Below are positions 55,572 through 63,368 of a stretch of 64,000 nucleotides of DNA, one piece after another. The stretch is from Veillonella agrestimuris (GTDB lineage: Bacteria > Bacillota > Negativicutes > Veillonellales > Veillonellaceae): assembly GCF_943193065.1 (NCBI RefSeq), contig NZ_CALPCS010000001.1, positions 124,001-188,000 of the forward strand, written 5' to 3'. Position numbers and translations under genes: made by a program. The notes beneath the pieces were generated by a model. The model was not told the origin of the DNA and made no database searches. It saw nothing but the letters and a program-made list of their open reading frames with translations. Each line of letters opens with the position of its first letter. Position 1 is the stretch's first letter.

Positions 55572-55754
55572 TTATCGATTGCGCAATGCTGCTTGGATTG
55601 CCCAAGATACAACAGCAGTCGCTACTGCTACAGCGGCTGTAATTTTTACAGTCGTTACCACTTCTGCTTTTGTTGGTTTTGCTTTCACCGCTACGTCTAA
55701 CGCTTTGGCTACAGCTGGTACTAATACTTCATTGCGAAAGGATTCTGTATTCAT
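55572..55754 (-). CDS. Small hydrophobic protein of unknown function, 60 residues
   Basis: This short gene has a strong ribosome binding site (GGAGGAGTAACT before ATG) and its own terminator, which supports it as real over the overlapping opposite-strand frame. The N-terminal half is polar (MNTESFRNEVLVPAVAKALD), the middle is rich in Lys/Ala/Val, and the C-terminal half forms one hydrophobic segment (ITAAVAVATAVVSWAIQAAL) ending in RNR. It could be a single-pass membrane peptide or amphipathic helix. I do not recognise a family. Confidence 0.65.
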   Translation of the reverse strand: MNTESFRNEVLVPAVAKALDVAVKAKPTKAEVVTTVKITAAVAVATAVVSWAIQAALRNR

Positions 55755-55845
55755 AGTTACTCCTCCTATATAGATTATTTCTTTTAGATTATCACGAATA
55801 TATTCTAAAGTCTATATGTAGATTATATTGTAACACACAATTGAT

Positions 55846-57042
55846 TTAATGCGAACTATCATGAGAGATGAGCAAATCGCCAGCTATGCCTGCCATCGTG
55901 AGGAGACCTAGTTCAATAATACGTTCATCAATGGTGAAAGCCCCATTATGGAGTGGCGCATTGCCATCAAAACCAGCTCCCAACCAAAGAAAAGCGCCTT
56001 TCGTTTTCTGCAAATAGGCCGAGAAATCTTCTGCCGCCATTGATGGAGACTCAGGATGAACGACCGCATCAGGCCCAATATATCGTTCTACGACGGACGT
56101 AGCAATATCGATAGCTTCTCCATCATTAATAGTAGCACTATGACCACGTCTAAAATCTAAGGTGCTAGTGGTGCCAAACATCAAATCGAGAGCCTGTAAG
56201 CTTTCACCTAATCGACGCTCAATATAGTCGCGTTTCTCTGGTGCATAGGTGCGGCAAGTCCCTTCTAAGACAGCCTCTCCAGCCCCTACATTGTACCGAG
56301 TACCTGCATTGATAACACCTATGGTACACACTAAATTATCCATTGGATTTGTTTCACGAGCAATAATGGACTCTACATTCACGATCCAATTCGCCGCAGC
56401 TACAATGGCATCAATACCATTATGCGGTTCTGCACCATGCGTTGCTTTCCCTTGTATATGCACCGTAAAATGATCCGATGCAGCCATGAGATTACCTTTT
56501 TTTAATCCCACTGTGCCAACTGGCAATTGCGGCCACACGTGAAGGCCGAAAATCATATCTACATCATCGAGAACGCCGCGATCCACAATACCTTGTGCAC
56601 CAGGATGTAACGCTTCTTCTTCAGACGGTTGAAAGATAAGTTTTACAGTCCCCTGCAAATGATTCCGCAAGCTCTGCAATACAGCACCTAATCCTAGCAA
56701 AATCGCTACATGACTATCATGACCACAAGCATGCATAATGCCTTTGCGAGTCGAAGCAAAAGGCAAAGCAGTTTTCTCTTCGATAGGCAAAGCGTCCATA
56801 TCGCCACGAAAAGCAATCGTAGGTCCTGGCTTAGCTCCTTTGATTTCGCCAACAACAGCATAATCGGAAACATCATTTTTAAAGGGTATGCCTAACTCTG
56901 TTAACACGGATTGAATGTAGAGCGACGTCTCCTTCTCTTCCCCTGATAACTCGGGATACGCATGGATGTGGCGGCGCCACTGTATCACTTGGTCTATATA
57001 TTGTGAGGTTCTTTCTTTAATCAGTGCTTCTACTGAATCCAT
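55846..57042 (-). CDS. M20 family amidohydrolase, copy 2
   Basis: A 398-residue paralogue of the gene at 54265-55443. It has WRRHIHAYPELSGEEKETS, MHACGHDSHVAILLGLGAVL, IFQPSEEEALHPGAQG, GKATHGAEPHNGIDAIVAAA and SMAAEDFSAYL, all M20D marks. All visible metal-site residues are present. It starts 12 bases before the end of the preceding phosphoesterase gene region (gap 55855 side is downstream), so the phosphoesterase and this hydrolase are probably cotranscribed. Substrate specificity relative to copy 1 cannot be told. Confidence 0.9.
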   Translation of the reverse strand: MDSVEALIKERTSQYIDQVIQWRRHIHAYPELSGEEKETSLYIQSVLTELGIPFKNDVSDYAVVGEIKGAKPGPTIAFRGDMDALPIEEKTALPFASTRKGIMHACGHDSHVAILLGLGAVLQSLRNHLQGTVKLIFQPSEEEALHPGAQGIVDRGVLDDVDMIFGLHVWPQLPVGTVGLKKGNLMAASDHFTVHIQGKATHGAEPHNGIDAIVAAANWIVNVESIIARETNPMDNLVCTIGVINAGTRYNVGAGEAVLEGTCRTYAPEKRDYIERRLGESLQALDLMFGTTSTLDFRRGHSATINDGEAIDIATSVVERYIGPDAVVHPESPSMAAEDFSAYLQKTKGAFLWLGAGFDGNAPLHNGAFTIDERIIELGLLTMAGIAGDLLISHDSSH

Positions 57043-57054
57043 AGTCTACCTCGC

Positions 57055-58383
57055 TTATTCCTTATCAATACTTACTGTTTCTAATTCTGTTCCATCTGGT
57101 AAATAAGAGCGCACTGTTAAACGATTAGGCTCCACTGTTAGGGACATATAGTTATTGGTCTCTGGTTGTGGCGCTACGTACACATCGAGCGGATGTTCTC
57201 GCCACAATCCAGGATATCGAGCATCCCCAGCAATGCCCGTAATAATATAACGTGGTCCCGTCGCATCGCGGTCAAAGTTGCGTACATGACCTCGATCTCG
57301 ATAGGTATGCAAATGAGCTGATAGCACAAGATCTACATTATATTCGTCGAAGATAGGCATGAAAATAACCCCTTCTTCACTAAATCCGGCGTCCCGACCA
57401 TCGCGATTGGCAAAAGCATATTGGAACGGATCGCGATGCATCAACACAACGGTCCATTTTTTGTTATTCGTTGCTAAATCTTGACGCAACCATTCAATTT
57501 GTACATCATACAAATCTGGATGATGTATATCACTATTATCATCATGATTAGCTTCATATAATTGTGTGTCTAGCACAATATAATGCACATCACCATAGTC
57601 AAAGGAATAATAGCGGCGGTCAAATGTGCTACTCCCATTATTTGGTACATCGAAATACGCTAAATACGCTCTCGGCTCCCTCATTTTCCAGTCAATGGTA
57701 TACATTTCATGATTCCCCATCATCGGTGCCAATGGAATGCGCGCACTTAATGGTTCTACAGAACTAAGCCAAGTACGCCATTGCGATGCTTGTTCCCCAT
57801 TATCCACTAAATCCCCCATGCTCATATACATAGCAGCATTAGGATGACGAGAAGCGGAGTCTTTTACGATATTTTCCCACACCGTATAGTCTCCTGATTG
57901 AGAATCTGGATAGATCAAAACGTCATAACTGTCATCTGGGCCGGCCGTTGTTAATGGATACCAATTACTACGGCGCGAATCACCGTAACCTACGCGATAT
58001 TCATAATTAGTATGAGGTATTAACTCTGCTAATGTAGCTTCATGAATATAGGTCGTACTACCATCATCAGTAAACATCGTATTAGTAGCTGCAACGGTGA
58101 CTATTTCATCACTACCAGCTAACCGATACTCAACAATGGATGACTCTTCACTAGCATCAGATTGCCACATAATCGTTCGGCCAGTACTATTATCGGCGGC
58201 TACAATTTGGCGAATATAGCGTGACTCCGATGATAATAAAGGCTTTTCGGAAGCCCCTGTCACAACAGAGACAAATCGATGAAATGCGCTTTCTATGGTG
58301 AATTGATGATAGACAGCGCCTACACCAATGGCGCCTATAGCAATCACACCTAATAGGGCGCCCAGCAGTTGTTTCTTACTCAT
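57055..58383 (-). CDS. Membrane-anchored calcineurin-like metallophosphoesterase with purple-acid-phosphatase-like N-terminal domain
   Basis: This 442-residue exported protein has an uncleaved or poorly cleaved N-terminal hydrophobic segment (QLLGALLGVIAIGAIGVGAVY). A fibronectin-like beta domain follows (about 50-150, with TIMWQSDASEESSIVEYRL). The metallophosphoesterase domain contains YPDSQSGDY, MSMGDLVDNG (GDxxD), MMGNHEMY (GNHE), VVLMHRDPF and LSAHLHTYRD (HxH), a complete binuclear metal set. It is probably an outward-facing phosphatase for phosphate or nucleotide scavenging. It is 12 bases upstream of the second M20 hydrolase and about 25 bases downstream of the carbonic anhydrase. Confidence 0.88.
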   Translation of the reverse strand: MSKKQLLGALLGVIAIGAIGVGAVYHQFTIESAFHRFVSVVTGASEKPLLSSESRYIRQIVAADNSTGRTIMWQSDASEESSIVEYRLAGSDEIVTVAATNTMFTDDGSTTYIHEATLAELIPHTNYEYRVGYGDSRRSNWYPLTTAGPDDSYDVLIYPDSQSGDYTVWENIVKDSASRHPNAAMYMSMGDLVDNGEQASQWRTWLSSVEPLSARIPLAPMMGNHEMYTIDWKMREPRAYLAYFDVPNNGSSTFDRRYYSFDYGDVHYIVLDTQLYEANHDDNSDIHHPDLYDVQIEWLRQDLATNNKKWTVVLMHRDPFQYAFANRDGRDAGFSEEGVIFMPIFDEYNVDLVLSAHLHTYRDRGHVRNFDRDATGPRYIITGIAGDARYPGLWREHPLDVYVAPQPETNNYMSLTVEPNRLTVRSYLPDGTELETVSIDKE

Positions 58384-58408
58384 ATCTTGCCTTTCCTACG
58401 TTAGAGTA

Positions 58409-58996
58409 TTATTTTTCGTAGTATTGTTTCATTTGGCTATAGCCATTGACAATAACTTCAATTTCACCTGTGCGAGGATGAAAAATGAGTCCGTGGATAG
58501 GCACATCTTTCGGAATAAGCGGATTGATGCGCAATTCATCTACAGTCTCTTCTACATTTTCTGCAGGATGTGTAAATCCATCTGCCCAATGTTCCATTTC
58601 GCGTTTTACCATACGAATCGCTTCTGGTGCAATACCGCGAGCAATCATTTTCTCTGTCAAACTTTGTGCCGTCGTCTTAGCCATACCACATTCGTGATGG
58701 CCGATGATAAAGATTTCATTTACACCTAGTTCATAGATACAAACAAGTAAACTCCGTACAATGCCATCAAAGGGACCTGTAATGGAATTACCCGCCGTTT
58801 TAATAATTTTAGCTTCGCCACGACCAATATCCATAGAATCTTCTAAAAAGTTCACTAATCGCGTATCCATACATGTAACAATAGCCATCTCGCGACTCGG
58901 CATTTTACTACACTTTGTATCCGTTTCTACATATCCTGTATTTTGATCTTCTACATAAGCTCTATTATATTTTAAAATATCATCTAATAAACTCAT
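58409..58996 (-). CDS. Beta-class carbonic anhydrase
   Basis: This 195-residue zinc enzyme hydrates CO2. The zinc and catalytic residues are visible as CMDTRL (Cys and Asp-Arg dyad) near residues 41-46 and GHHECGM (His-x2-Cys) near residue 99. The length and the ITGPFDGIVRSLLV pattern match the short YtiB-like branch of Gram-positive bacteria. It may supply bicarbonate for carboxylations such as those of the methylmalonyl-CoA pathway. It is cotranscribed with the phosphoesterase (gap 25 bases). Confidence 0.93.
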   Translation of the reverse strand: MSLLDDILKYNRAYVEDQNTGYVETDTKCSKMPSREMAIVTCMDTRLVNFLEDSMDIGRGEAKIIKTAGNSITGPFDGIVRSLLVCIYELGVNEIFIIGHHECGMAKTTAQSLTEKMIARGIAPEAIRMVKREMEHWADGFTHPAENVEETVDELRINPLIPKDVPIHGLIFHPRTGEIEVIVNGYSQMKQYYEK

Positions 58997-59096
58997 ACTT
59001 ACCCCTTATTTAGTGGTATAGCTACCTCATGCTTTATTCTATTCACTAGTAACTACACTATGTCTTACCTATGGTCCTACTAATTAGGCAATCGTC

Positions 59097-59606
59097 TTAC
59101 TTGTCTGCCGTAGAGAGGGCTTCAATAGCCACACTACCACCTCGTACGACTTCGATGCGATTCACAAACATATCATTAAACAAAGCAATCATGTCATTAT
59201 TTTTCGACACTGTTTTCACACATTGAACAAGGACGGACTTACGATTATAGTCAATCACTTGTAAATCAAAGGTTTCAGCAATACGGAAAATTTCTTGTTT
59301 ATCCGCTTCTTTACAACTATTAACCTTAATAAATAATAATTCTTTCTTGGTAATAGCCATATCAGTGAAATCAATAACCTTAATCACCTCTACACTTCGA
59401 TTTAATTGCTTAATGATTTGCTCATATGTTAAATCGTCACATGTAAGCTCAATCGTCATACGGGACATAGTAGGGTCTTCTGTTTCCCCTACCGTCAACG
59501 TATCTAAGTTGTAATTCTTTCCTGCAAAGAGACCAGAAATTTTAGCGAGAACCCCAATTTGGTTTTCTACATAGGCAGAAATACAACGTTTTTCTAAATG
59601 TAACAT
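59097..59606 (-). CDS. ilvN: Acetolactate synthase regulatory (small) subunit
   Basis: This 169-residue regulatory partner of IlvB confers activation and valine feedback. The N-terminal ACT domain reads RCISAYVENQIGVLAKISGLFAGKNYNLDTLTVG, and the C-terminal half has the usual second domain (ELLFIKVNSCKEADKQEIFRIAETF). The length is normal. It lies 9 bases after ilvB in the same transcript. Confidence 0.95.
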   Translation of the reverse strand: MLHLEKRCISAYVENQIGVLAKISGLFAGKNYNLDTLTVGETEDPTMSRMTIELTCDDLTYEQIIKQLNRSVEVIKVIDFTDMAITKKELLFIKVNSCKEADKQEIFRIAETFDLQVIDYNRKSVLVQCVKTVSKNNDMIALFNDMFVNRIEVVRGGSVAIEALSTADK

Positions 59607-59615
59607 AGGGCCTCC

Positions 59616-61343
59616 TTATTTCTTGTCTTTCAATATCATGTCACTCAACGATTTACCAGCCGGTACCATAGGCATAACATTGAGTTCTGTTGGAATAATA
59701 CATTCAATTAAGGTCGGGCCTTTTTTGAATTGATCAGCTTTTTTGAAAGCCCCTTCTAATTCGTCAATCTTAGTCACTCGAATACCTTGAGCCCCATAGG
59801 CTTCAGCTAATTGCACGAAATTTGGCACATAGTCAAATTCCCCATTGTCGATACTTTCACGGGTAACCATGGCGCTTTCATCCATTAACAAATTCGTACA
59901 AGCATAGTGTTTATCATAAAATAATTGCTGCCATTGCCGCACATTGCCTAAGAACCCATTATTCAAGACAATCAACGTAACAGGCAATTTATAATGCATA
60001 GCAGTAGCAAATTCTTGGATGTTCATTTGCACCCCACCGTCACCACAAATGGCAAAGACGCGAGCTTTCGGATTCCCCATTTGTGCCCCTAATGCGGCAG
60101 GGAAACCATAGCCCATCGTACCGAGGCCACCAGAAGTCAATAATTGTTGATTGCCTTCTACTTCCAAGAACTGCGTCGTCCACAACTGGTTTTGCCCTAC
60201 ATCAGTGGCAACGATAGGTTTCTCGTAATGGTCGTTAATATATTGAATCACTCGTTCTGGCGTCAAGCCTTCAATATAAGATTGTGTGACTGGTTCTTTC
60301 TCTTTCAATTCTTGCAATTGAGATGGCCAATCTTTCAAATCTTGAGGCTCTAAATATTCCAACAATTTTTCAATAGCTAATTTAGCATCTGCTACGATAG
60401 GAATATCGACTTTAATATTTTTGGAAATGGACGCCGCATCAACGTCAATGTGAATGATTTTTGTATTTTGTGCGAAAGTACTCAATTTGCCTGTAATGCG
60501 GTCATTAAAACGAGTTCCGATGGAAATCATCACATCGCAATCCGTCAAAGCTACATTAGGTGCATAGCCACCATGAATCCCTACATTACCTAAGTAAAGG
60601 GGATGGCGAGAACTAATAGCGCCTTTCCCCATCAAAGTAGTTACTACAGGAATACCTGTGCGGTCTACCAACTCCGTCATCAATACGTTAGCACCACTAA
60701 TGCTAACGCCACCGCCTAACAAGAATAATGGACGCTTCGCTTTGGCGATAATAGAGCAAGCTTTTTTAATTTGACCTACATGAACAGTTTCATTCGGCTT
60801 ATAGCCACGAATGTTTACTTCTGTAGGGTAAGCATCAGAACCCATTGTTTTTTGAATATTTTTAGGAATATCCACCACCACTGGGCCTGGTCTGCCAGTG
60901 CGAGCAATATAGAACGCCTCTTTTAAAATGCGCCCCAAATCTTTCCGATCTCGTACCGTAATAGCGTATTTACAAATATTGCGAACAATACCTACTGTAT
61001 CTACTTCTTGGAAGGCATCATTACCCATCAAGGACAAATCTACTTGGCCTGTTAAGCACACCAAAGGTACACTATCAGCATAAGCCGTAGCTATACCAGT
61101 TACTAAATTAGTAGCCCCTGGTCCAGATGTAACCATACAAACTCCGACTTTGCCAGTGCTACGTGCATAGCCATCAGCAGCATGGGCTAAAGCTTGTTCG
61201 TGACGTGGCAAAATGACTTTCACCATATCTTGTTTATATAATTCATCCATAATATCGATTGTCGCTGCACCAGGATAATTAAACAAGTATTCAACACCTT
61301 CTTCTTGTAGCGCTTTCACTACATAAGCGGCACCAGAAATCAT
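59616..61343 (-). CDS. ilvB: Acetolactate synthase catalytic (large) subunit
   Basis: This 575-residue thiamine-diphosphate enzyme condenses two pyruvates (or pyruvate with 2-ketobutyrate) for valine, leucine and isoleucine synthesis. The catalytic Glu lies in VEYLFNYPGAATIDIMDEL...PRHEQALAHAADGYAR. The ThDP motif is GDGGVQMNIQEFATAMHYKLPVTLIVLNN. The fused FAD-type middle domain is typical, favouring the anabolic enzyme over catabolic AlsS, and ilvN follows. No leader-peptide attenuator was found in the 170-base gap upstream. Confidence 0.96.
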   Translation of the reverse strand: MISGAAYVVKALQEEGVEYLFNYPGAATIDIMDELYKQDMVKVILPRHEQALAHAADGYARSTGKVGVCMVTSGPGATNLVTGIATAYADSVPLVCLTGQVDLSLMGNDAFQEVDTVGIVRNICKYAITVRDRKDLGRILKEAFYIARTGRPGPVVVDIPKNIQKTMGSDAYPTEVNIRGYKPNETVHVGQIKKACSIIAKAKRPLFLLGGGVSISGANVLMTELVDRTGIPVVTTLMGKGAISSRHPLYLGNVGIHGGYAPNVALTDCDVMISIGTRFNDRITGKLSTFAQNTKIIHIDVDAASISKNIKVDIPIVADAKLAIEKLLEYLEPQDLKDWPSQLQELKEKEPVTQSYIEGLTPERVIQYINDHYEKPIVATDVGQNQLWTTQFLEVEGNQQLLTSGGLGTMGYGFPAALGAQMGNPKARVFAICGDGGVQMNIQEFATAMHYKLPVTLIVLNNGFLGNVRQWQQLFYDKHYACTNLLMDESAMVTRESIDNGEFDYVPNFVQLAEAYGAQGIRVTKIDELEGAFKKADQFKKGPTLIECIIPTELNVMPMVPAGKSLSDMILKDKK

Positions 61344-61532
61344 AGCACTCCTCCATTAATGAGAATTTATCATTCTATTATTCTCATTATTTTCATTACA
61401 TATATCTAAAAAATTGAATGTTTTTAAAAATTATGTTATACTCAATACTATACCATATCTTGCGATTTGTGAGTATGTAATAGACATTGAAATACTATAT
61501 TATATACATTTGTATTGAAAGGACTGATGACC

Positions 61533-61811
61533 ATGAAAGAAATTTTAGGCTTCCACTTAAACGGCTGCCCGTATTGCCAAAATGCATTCCGCGCTATTGA
61601 TGAACTCGTTGCTGAAAATCCTGCGTACGCAGATATTCACATTAACTGGGTAGAAGATCAAGATGCACATGAGTTATTCAAAACTCACCCGTATGAATAC
61701 TATCCAAATCTTTGGTTTGACTTAGACAAACAATACGAAGCACAACCTGGTGAAAGCTACGAACAAACTAAAGCTTTAATCAAAGCAGTTTTCGACAAAG
61801 CTATTGCATAA
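61533..61811 (+). CDS. Glutaredoxin/thioredoxin-fold protein with CPYC motif
   Basis: This 92-residue cytoplasmic protein has the glutaredoxin-type active site CPYC in LNGCPYCQNAFRAIDEL (C13, C16 from the chosen start). The region after it (INWVEDQDAHELFKTHPYEYYPNLWFD) keeps a cis-proline-like YYPNLW loop. The ATG at 61533 is chosen because GAAAGGA lies 9 bases ahead; a TTG at 61515 lies upstream of that site. It is a monocistronic plus-strand gene divergent from ilvB, with a strong terminator. Likely role: thiol-disulfide exchange or a redox partner. Confidence 0.88.
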   Translation: MKEILGFHLNGCPYCQNAFRAIDELVAENPAYADIHINWVEDQDAHELFKTHPYEYYPNLWFDLDKQYEAQPGESYEQTKALIKAVFDKAIA

Positions 61812-61817
61812 GACATA

Positions 61818-61864
61818 AAAAAGACGTTGTAGGTATCGGTAAGACCGACCTGCAACGTCTTTTT
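61818..61864 (+). terminator. Terminator after the glutaredoxin-like gene
   Basis: The 17-bp stem AAAAAGACGTTGTAGGT/ACCTGCAACGTCTTTTT has one G-T wobble and encloses an inner CGGT/ACCG hairpin, followed by ATTTCT. The A run on the left could let it work in reverse for the convergent nitroreductase gene. Confidence 0.88.
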
Positions 61865-61944
61865 ATTTCTCATCTAGATTCACTAGAAACACTCATAGGA
61901 GATTAATTTAAAAGCTGTGACTACACTCTATTTACAACTAACTA

Positions 61945-62652
61945 TTAGATAATTTCAACAATTTCATCCATAGTACGTCTTGTTTTAGGACGACGAGGTT
62001 CTTCTGCTCGATAGCCAAATGCAGCCATAACCGCAATGCCGAATTCTTTCGTATCAAACAATCCTAGTTCATCGCCTAATAAAGCAGTCATATTATCTTG
62101 ATGGAAACCTTCTAATGGGCAAGAATCAATACCTTCATAAGCCGCCATTGTAAGCATATTTCCTAATACGATATAAGCTTGTTTAGATGTCCAATCAAAA
62201 GCAGCTCGCTCAGATTCAAATGTTTTGTAATCCTCTTCTGTAAATCGTTTATAAAAACCTTTATATAGATCTTGAATATCTTCAGGTAGTTGCTTTACTT
62301 CATCTACCATGTGACGAATATAGGGAGAATCAAACTGAATCTCTTGTTTCTTTCTTGCTAAGATGGCAACGAAATGGCTAGCTTCTAAACCAGCTTGGAT
62401 GCCCCAACCAAACTCTGCCATACGTTGACGAATTTCTTTATTTTGTATAACAAGTAATTTAAATGGCTCAAAACCTAGCGATGTAGGTGTTAATCGAGCG
62501 GCTTCTAAAATAGCACTCCAGTCCTCATGACCGATAATTTTAGTAGGATCAAATTTTTTGCACGCATGACGATACAACATAGCGTTCAACAAATCTTCTC
62601 TCTTCAAATTAGACACATTCGCTTGTTTTGTTTCTACAATATATTGACTCAC
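61945..62652 (-). CDS. Nitroreductase-family NAD(P)H-dependent oxidoreductase
   Basis: This 235-residue FMN-dependent reductase is of the NfsB-like group. The N-terminal MLYRHACKKFDPTKII and ILEAARLTPTSLGFEPFKLLVI are the FMN-binding start. ACPLEGF-like SCPLEGFHQDNM and the C-terminal GYRAEEPRRPKTRRTMDEIVE are also typical. The start is a GTG (AAAGGAG six bases ahead). Possible substrates are nitroaromatics, quinones or dihydropteridines. The gene stands alone, convergent to the glutaredoxin-like gene. Confidence 0.92.
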   Translation of the reverse strand: MSQYIVETKQANVSNLKREDLLNAMLYRHACKKFDPTKIIGHEDWSAILEAARLTPTSLGFEPFKLLVIQNKEIRQRMAEFGWGIQAGLEASHFVAILARKKQEIQFDSPYIRHMVDEVKQLPEDIQDLYKGFYKRFTEEDYKTFESERAAFDWTSKQAYIVLGNMLTMAAYEGIDSCPLEGFHQDNMTALLGDELGLFDTKEFGIAVMAAFGYRAEEPRRPKTRRTMDEIVEII

Positions 62653-62861
62653 AAAAAACTCCTTTATAACATCATTGTCGCATTGTTTTTAATTCTAAAT
62701 TGCGTTTTTCATCTACTGTCATATAATGCTCCTTCTATGCTACTACTCATTATAACATCCACGCTATATATTAAACCACTTAAACTCATATAAACAACTT
62801 ACTTTCATCTGAAACCTTCCTATGAGTTATCGCCCTATCTCTATTAATAAAACAGTAAATA

Positions 62862-62870
62862 TGATATAAT
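62862..62870 (+). promoter_or_regulatory. Extended -10 promoter of tRNA-Arg
   Basis: TGA-TATAAT (perfect -10 at 62865-62870 with the TGN extension) lies 14 bases upstream of the tRNA 5' end. The -35 region (TATTAA) is weak. Confidence 0.55.
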
Positions 62871-62884
62871 CGTTACGTATTCAT

Positions 62885-62959
62885 GCGCCTATAGCTCAGG
62901 GGATAGAGCGCCGGTCTCCGGAACCGGGTGCGCAGGTTCGATTCCTGCTAGGCGCACCA
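62885..62959 (+). tRNA. tRNA-Arg (anticodon CCG)
   Basis: A complete cloverleaf is visible: acceptor GCGCCTA/TAGGCGC, D arm GCTC-AGGGGATA-GAGC, anticodon arm CCGGT-CTCCGGA-ACCGG with anticodon CCG (reads CGG), T arm GCAGG-TTCGATT-CCTGC, and an encoded CCA end. Its length is 75 nucleotides. A terminator follows directly. Confidence 0.97.
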
Positions 62960-62963
62960 AGTA

Positions 62964-62999
62964 ACAAAAGGGTTCTCCATTTATGGAGAACCCTTTTGT
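62964..62999 (+). terminator. Terminator after tRNA-Arg
   Basis: A 17-bp perfect stem (ACAAAAGGGTTCTCCAT and its complement) with a 2-base gap lies 5 bases after the CCA end and is followed by TTTATTT. Confidence 0.88.
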
Positions 63000-63107
63000 T
63001 TTATTTGAGCCCAATAACGAAATTAACTAGATAAAATAGACTAATCTCACCACTCTATGCTAAAATACTTTCAAATAAATTAAATATTAATTCAGGAGGT
63101 AGGATAT

Positions 63108-63332
63108 ATGAGTAAACCCCCATTAATCCTAACAATCTTTTTATCCGTAGCACTAACTATTGTTAATTATTTCTATATTAGCAGCGAAGTCTATCTCGAT
63201 TCTAATGGCATTCTTGTAGAACCATTCTACTTGGTAGTACTAACTTCCTTTTTACTCATCGCCCTCGGCATTACCATCATTTGGTTGTTATTGAGTCTCG
63301 CCATTTCAGCTTGGAGACACTATAAAGGGTAG
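63108..63332 (+). CDS. Small two-helix membrane protein of unknown function
   Basis: This 74-residue protein has two predicted transmembrane helices: ILTIFLSVALTIVNYFYI (about 5-23) and LVVLTSFLLIALGITIIWLLL (about 41-62). A short outer loop (SSEVYLDSNGILVEP) lies between them and the tail is basic (AWRHYKG). A strong AGGAGG site precedes the ATG. The next gene begins 37 bases later and may share its transcript. No family was recognised. Confidence 0.75.
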   Translation: MSKPPLILTIFLSVALTIVNYFYISSEVYLDSNGILVEPFYLVVLTSFLLIALGITIIWLLLSLAISAWRHYKG

Positions 63333-63368
63333 CCTCATTCTAAATAATCTAATTATAGAGGAGTCATA

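Noticed and set aside
55552..55773. Plus-strand frame of 73 codons opposite the 60-residue gene
   Set aside because: The minus-strand frame has a strong GGAGGAG site, a correctly placed terminator and a sensible hydrophobic segment; the plus frame begins inside that terminator.
61344..61532. Leader-peptide attenuator or T-box ahead of ilvB
   Set aside because: No run of Leu/Ile/Val codons with alternative hairpins and no T-box core sequence was seen in the AT-rich divergent gap.
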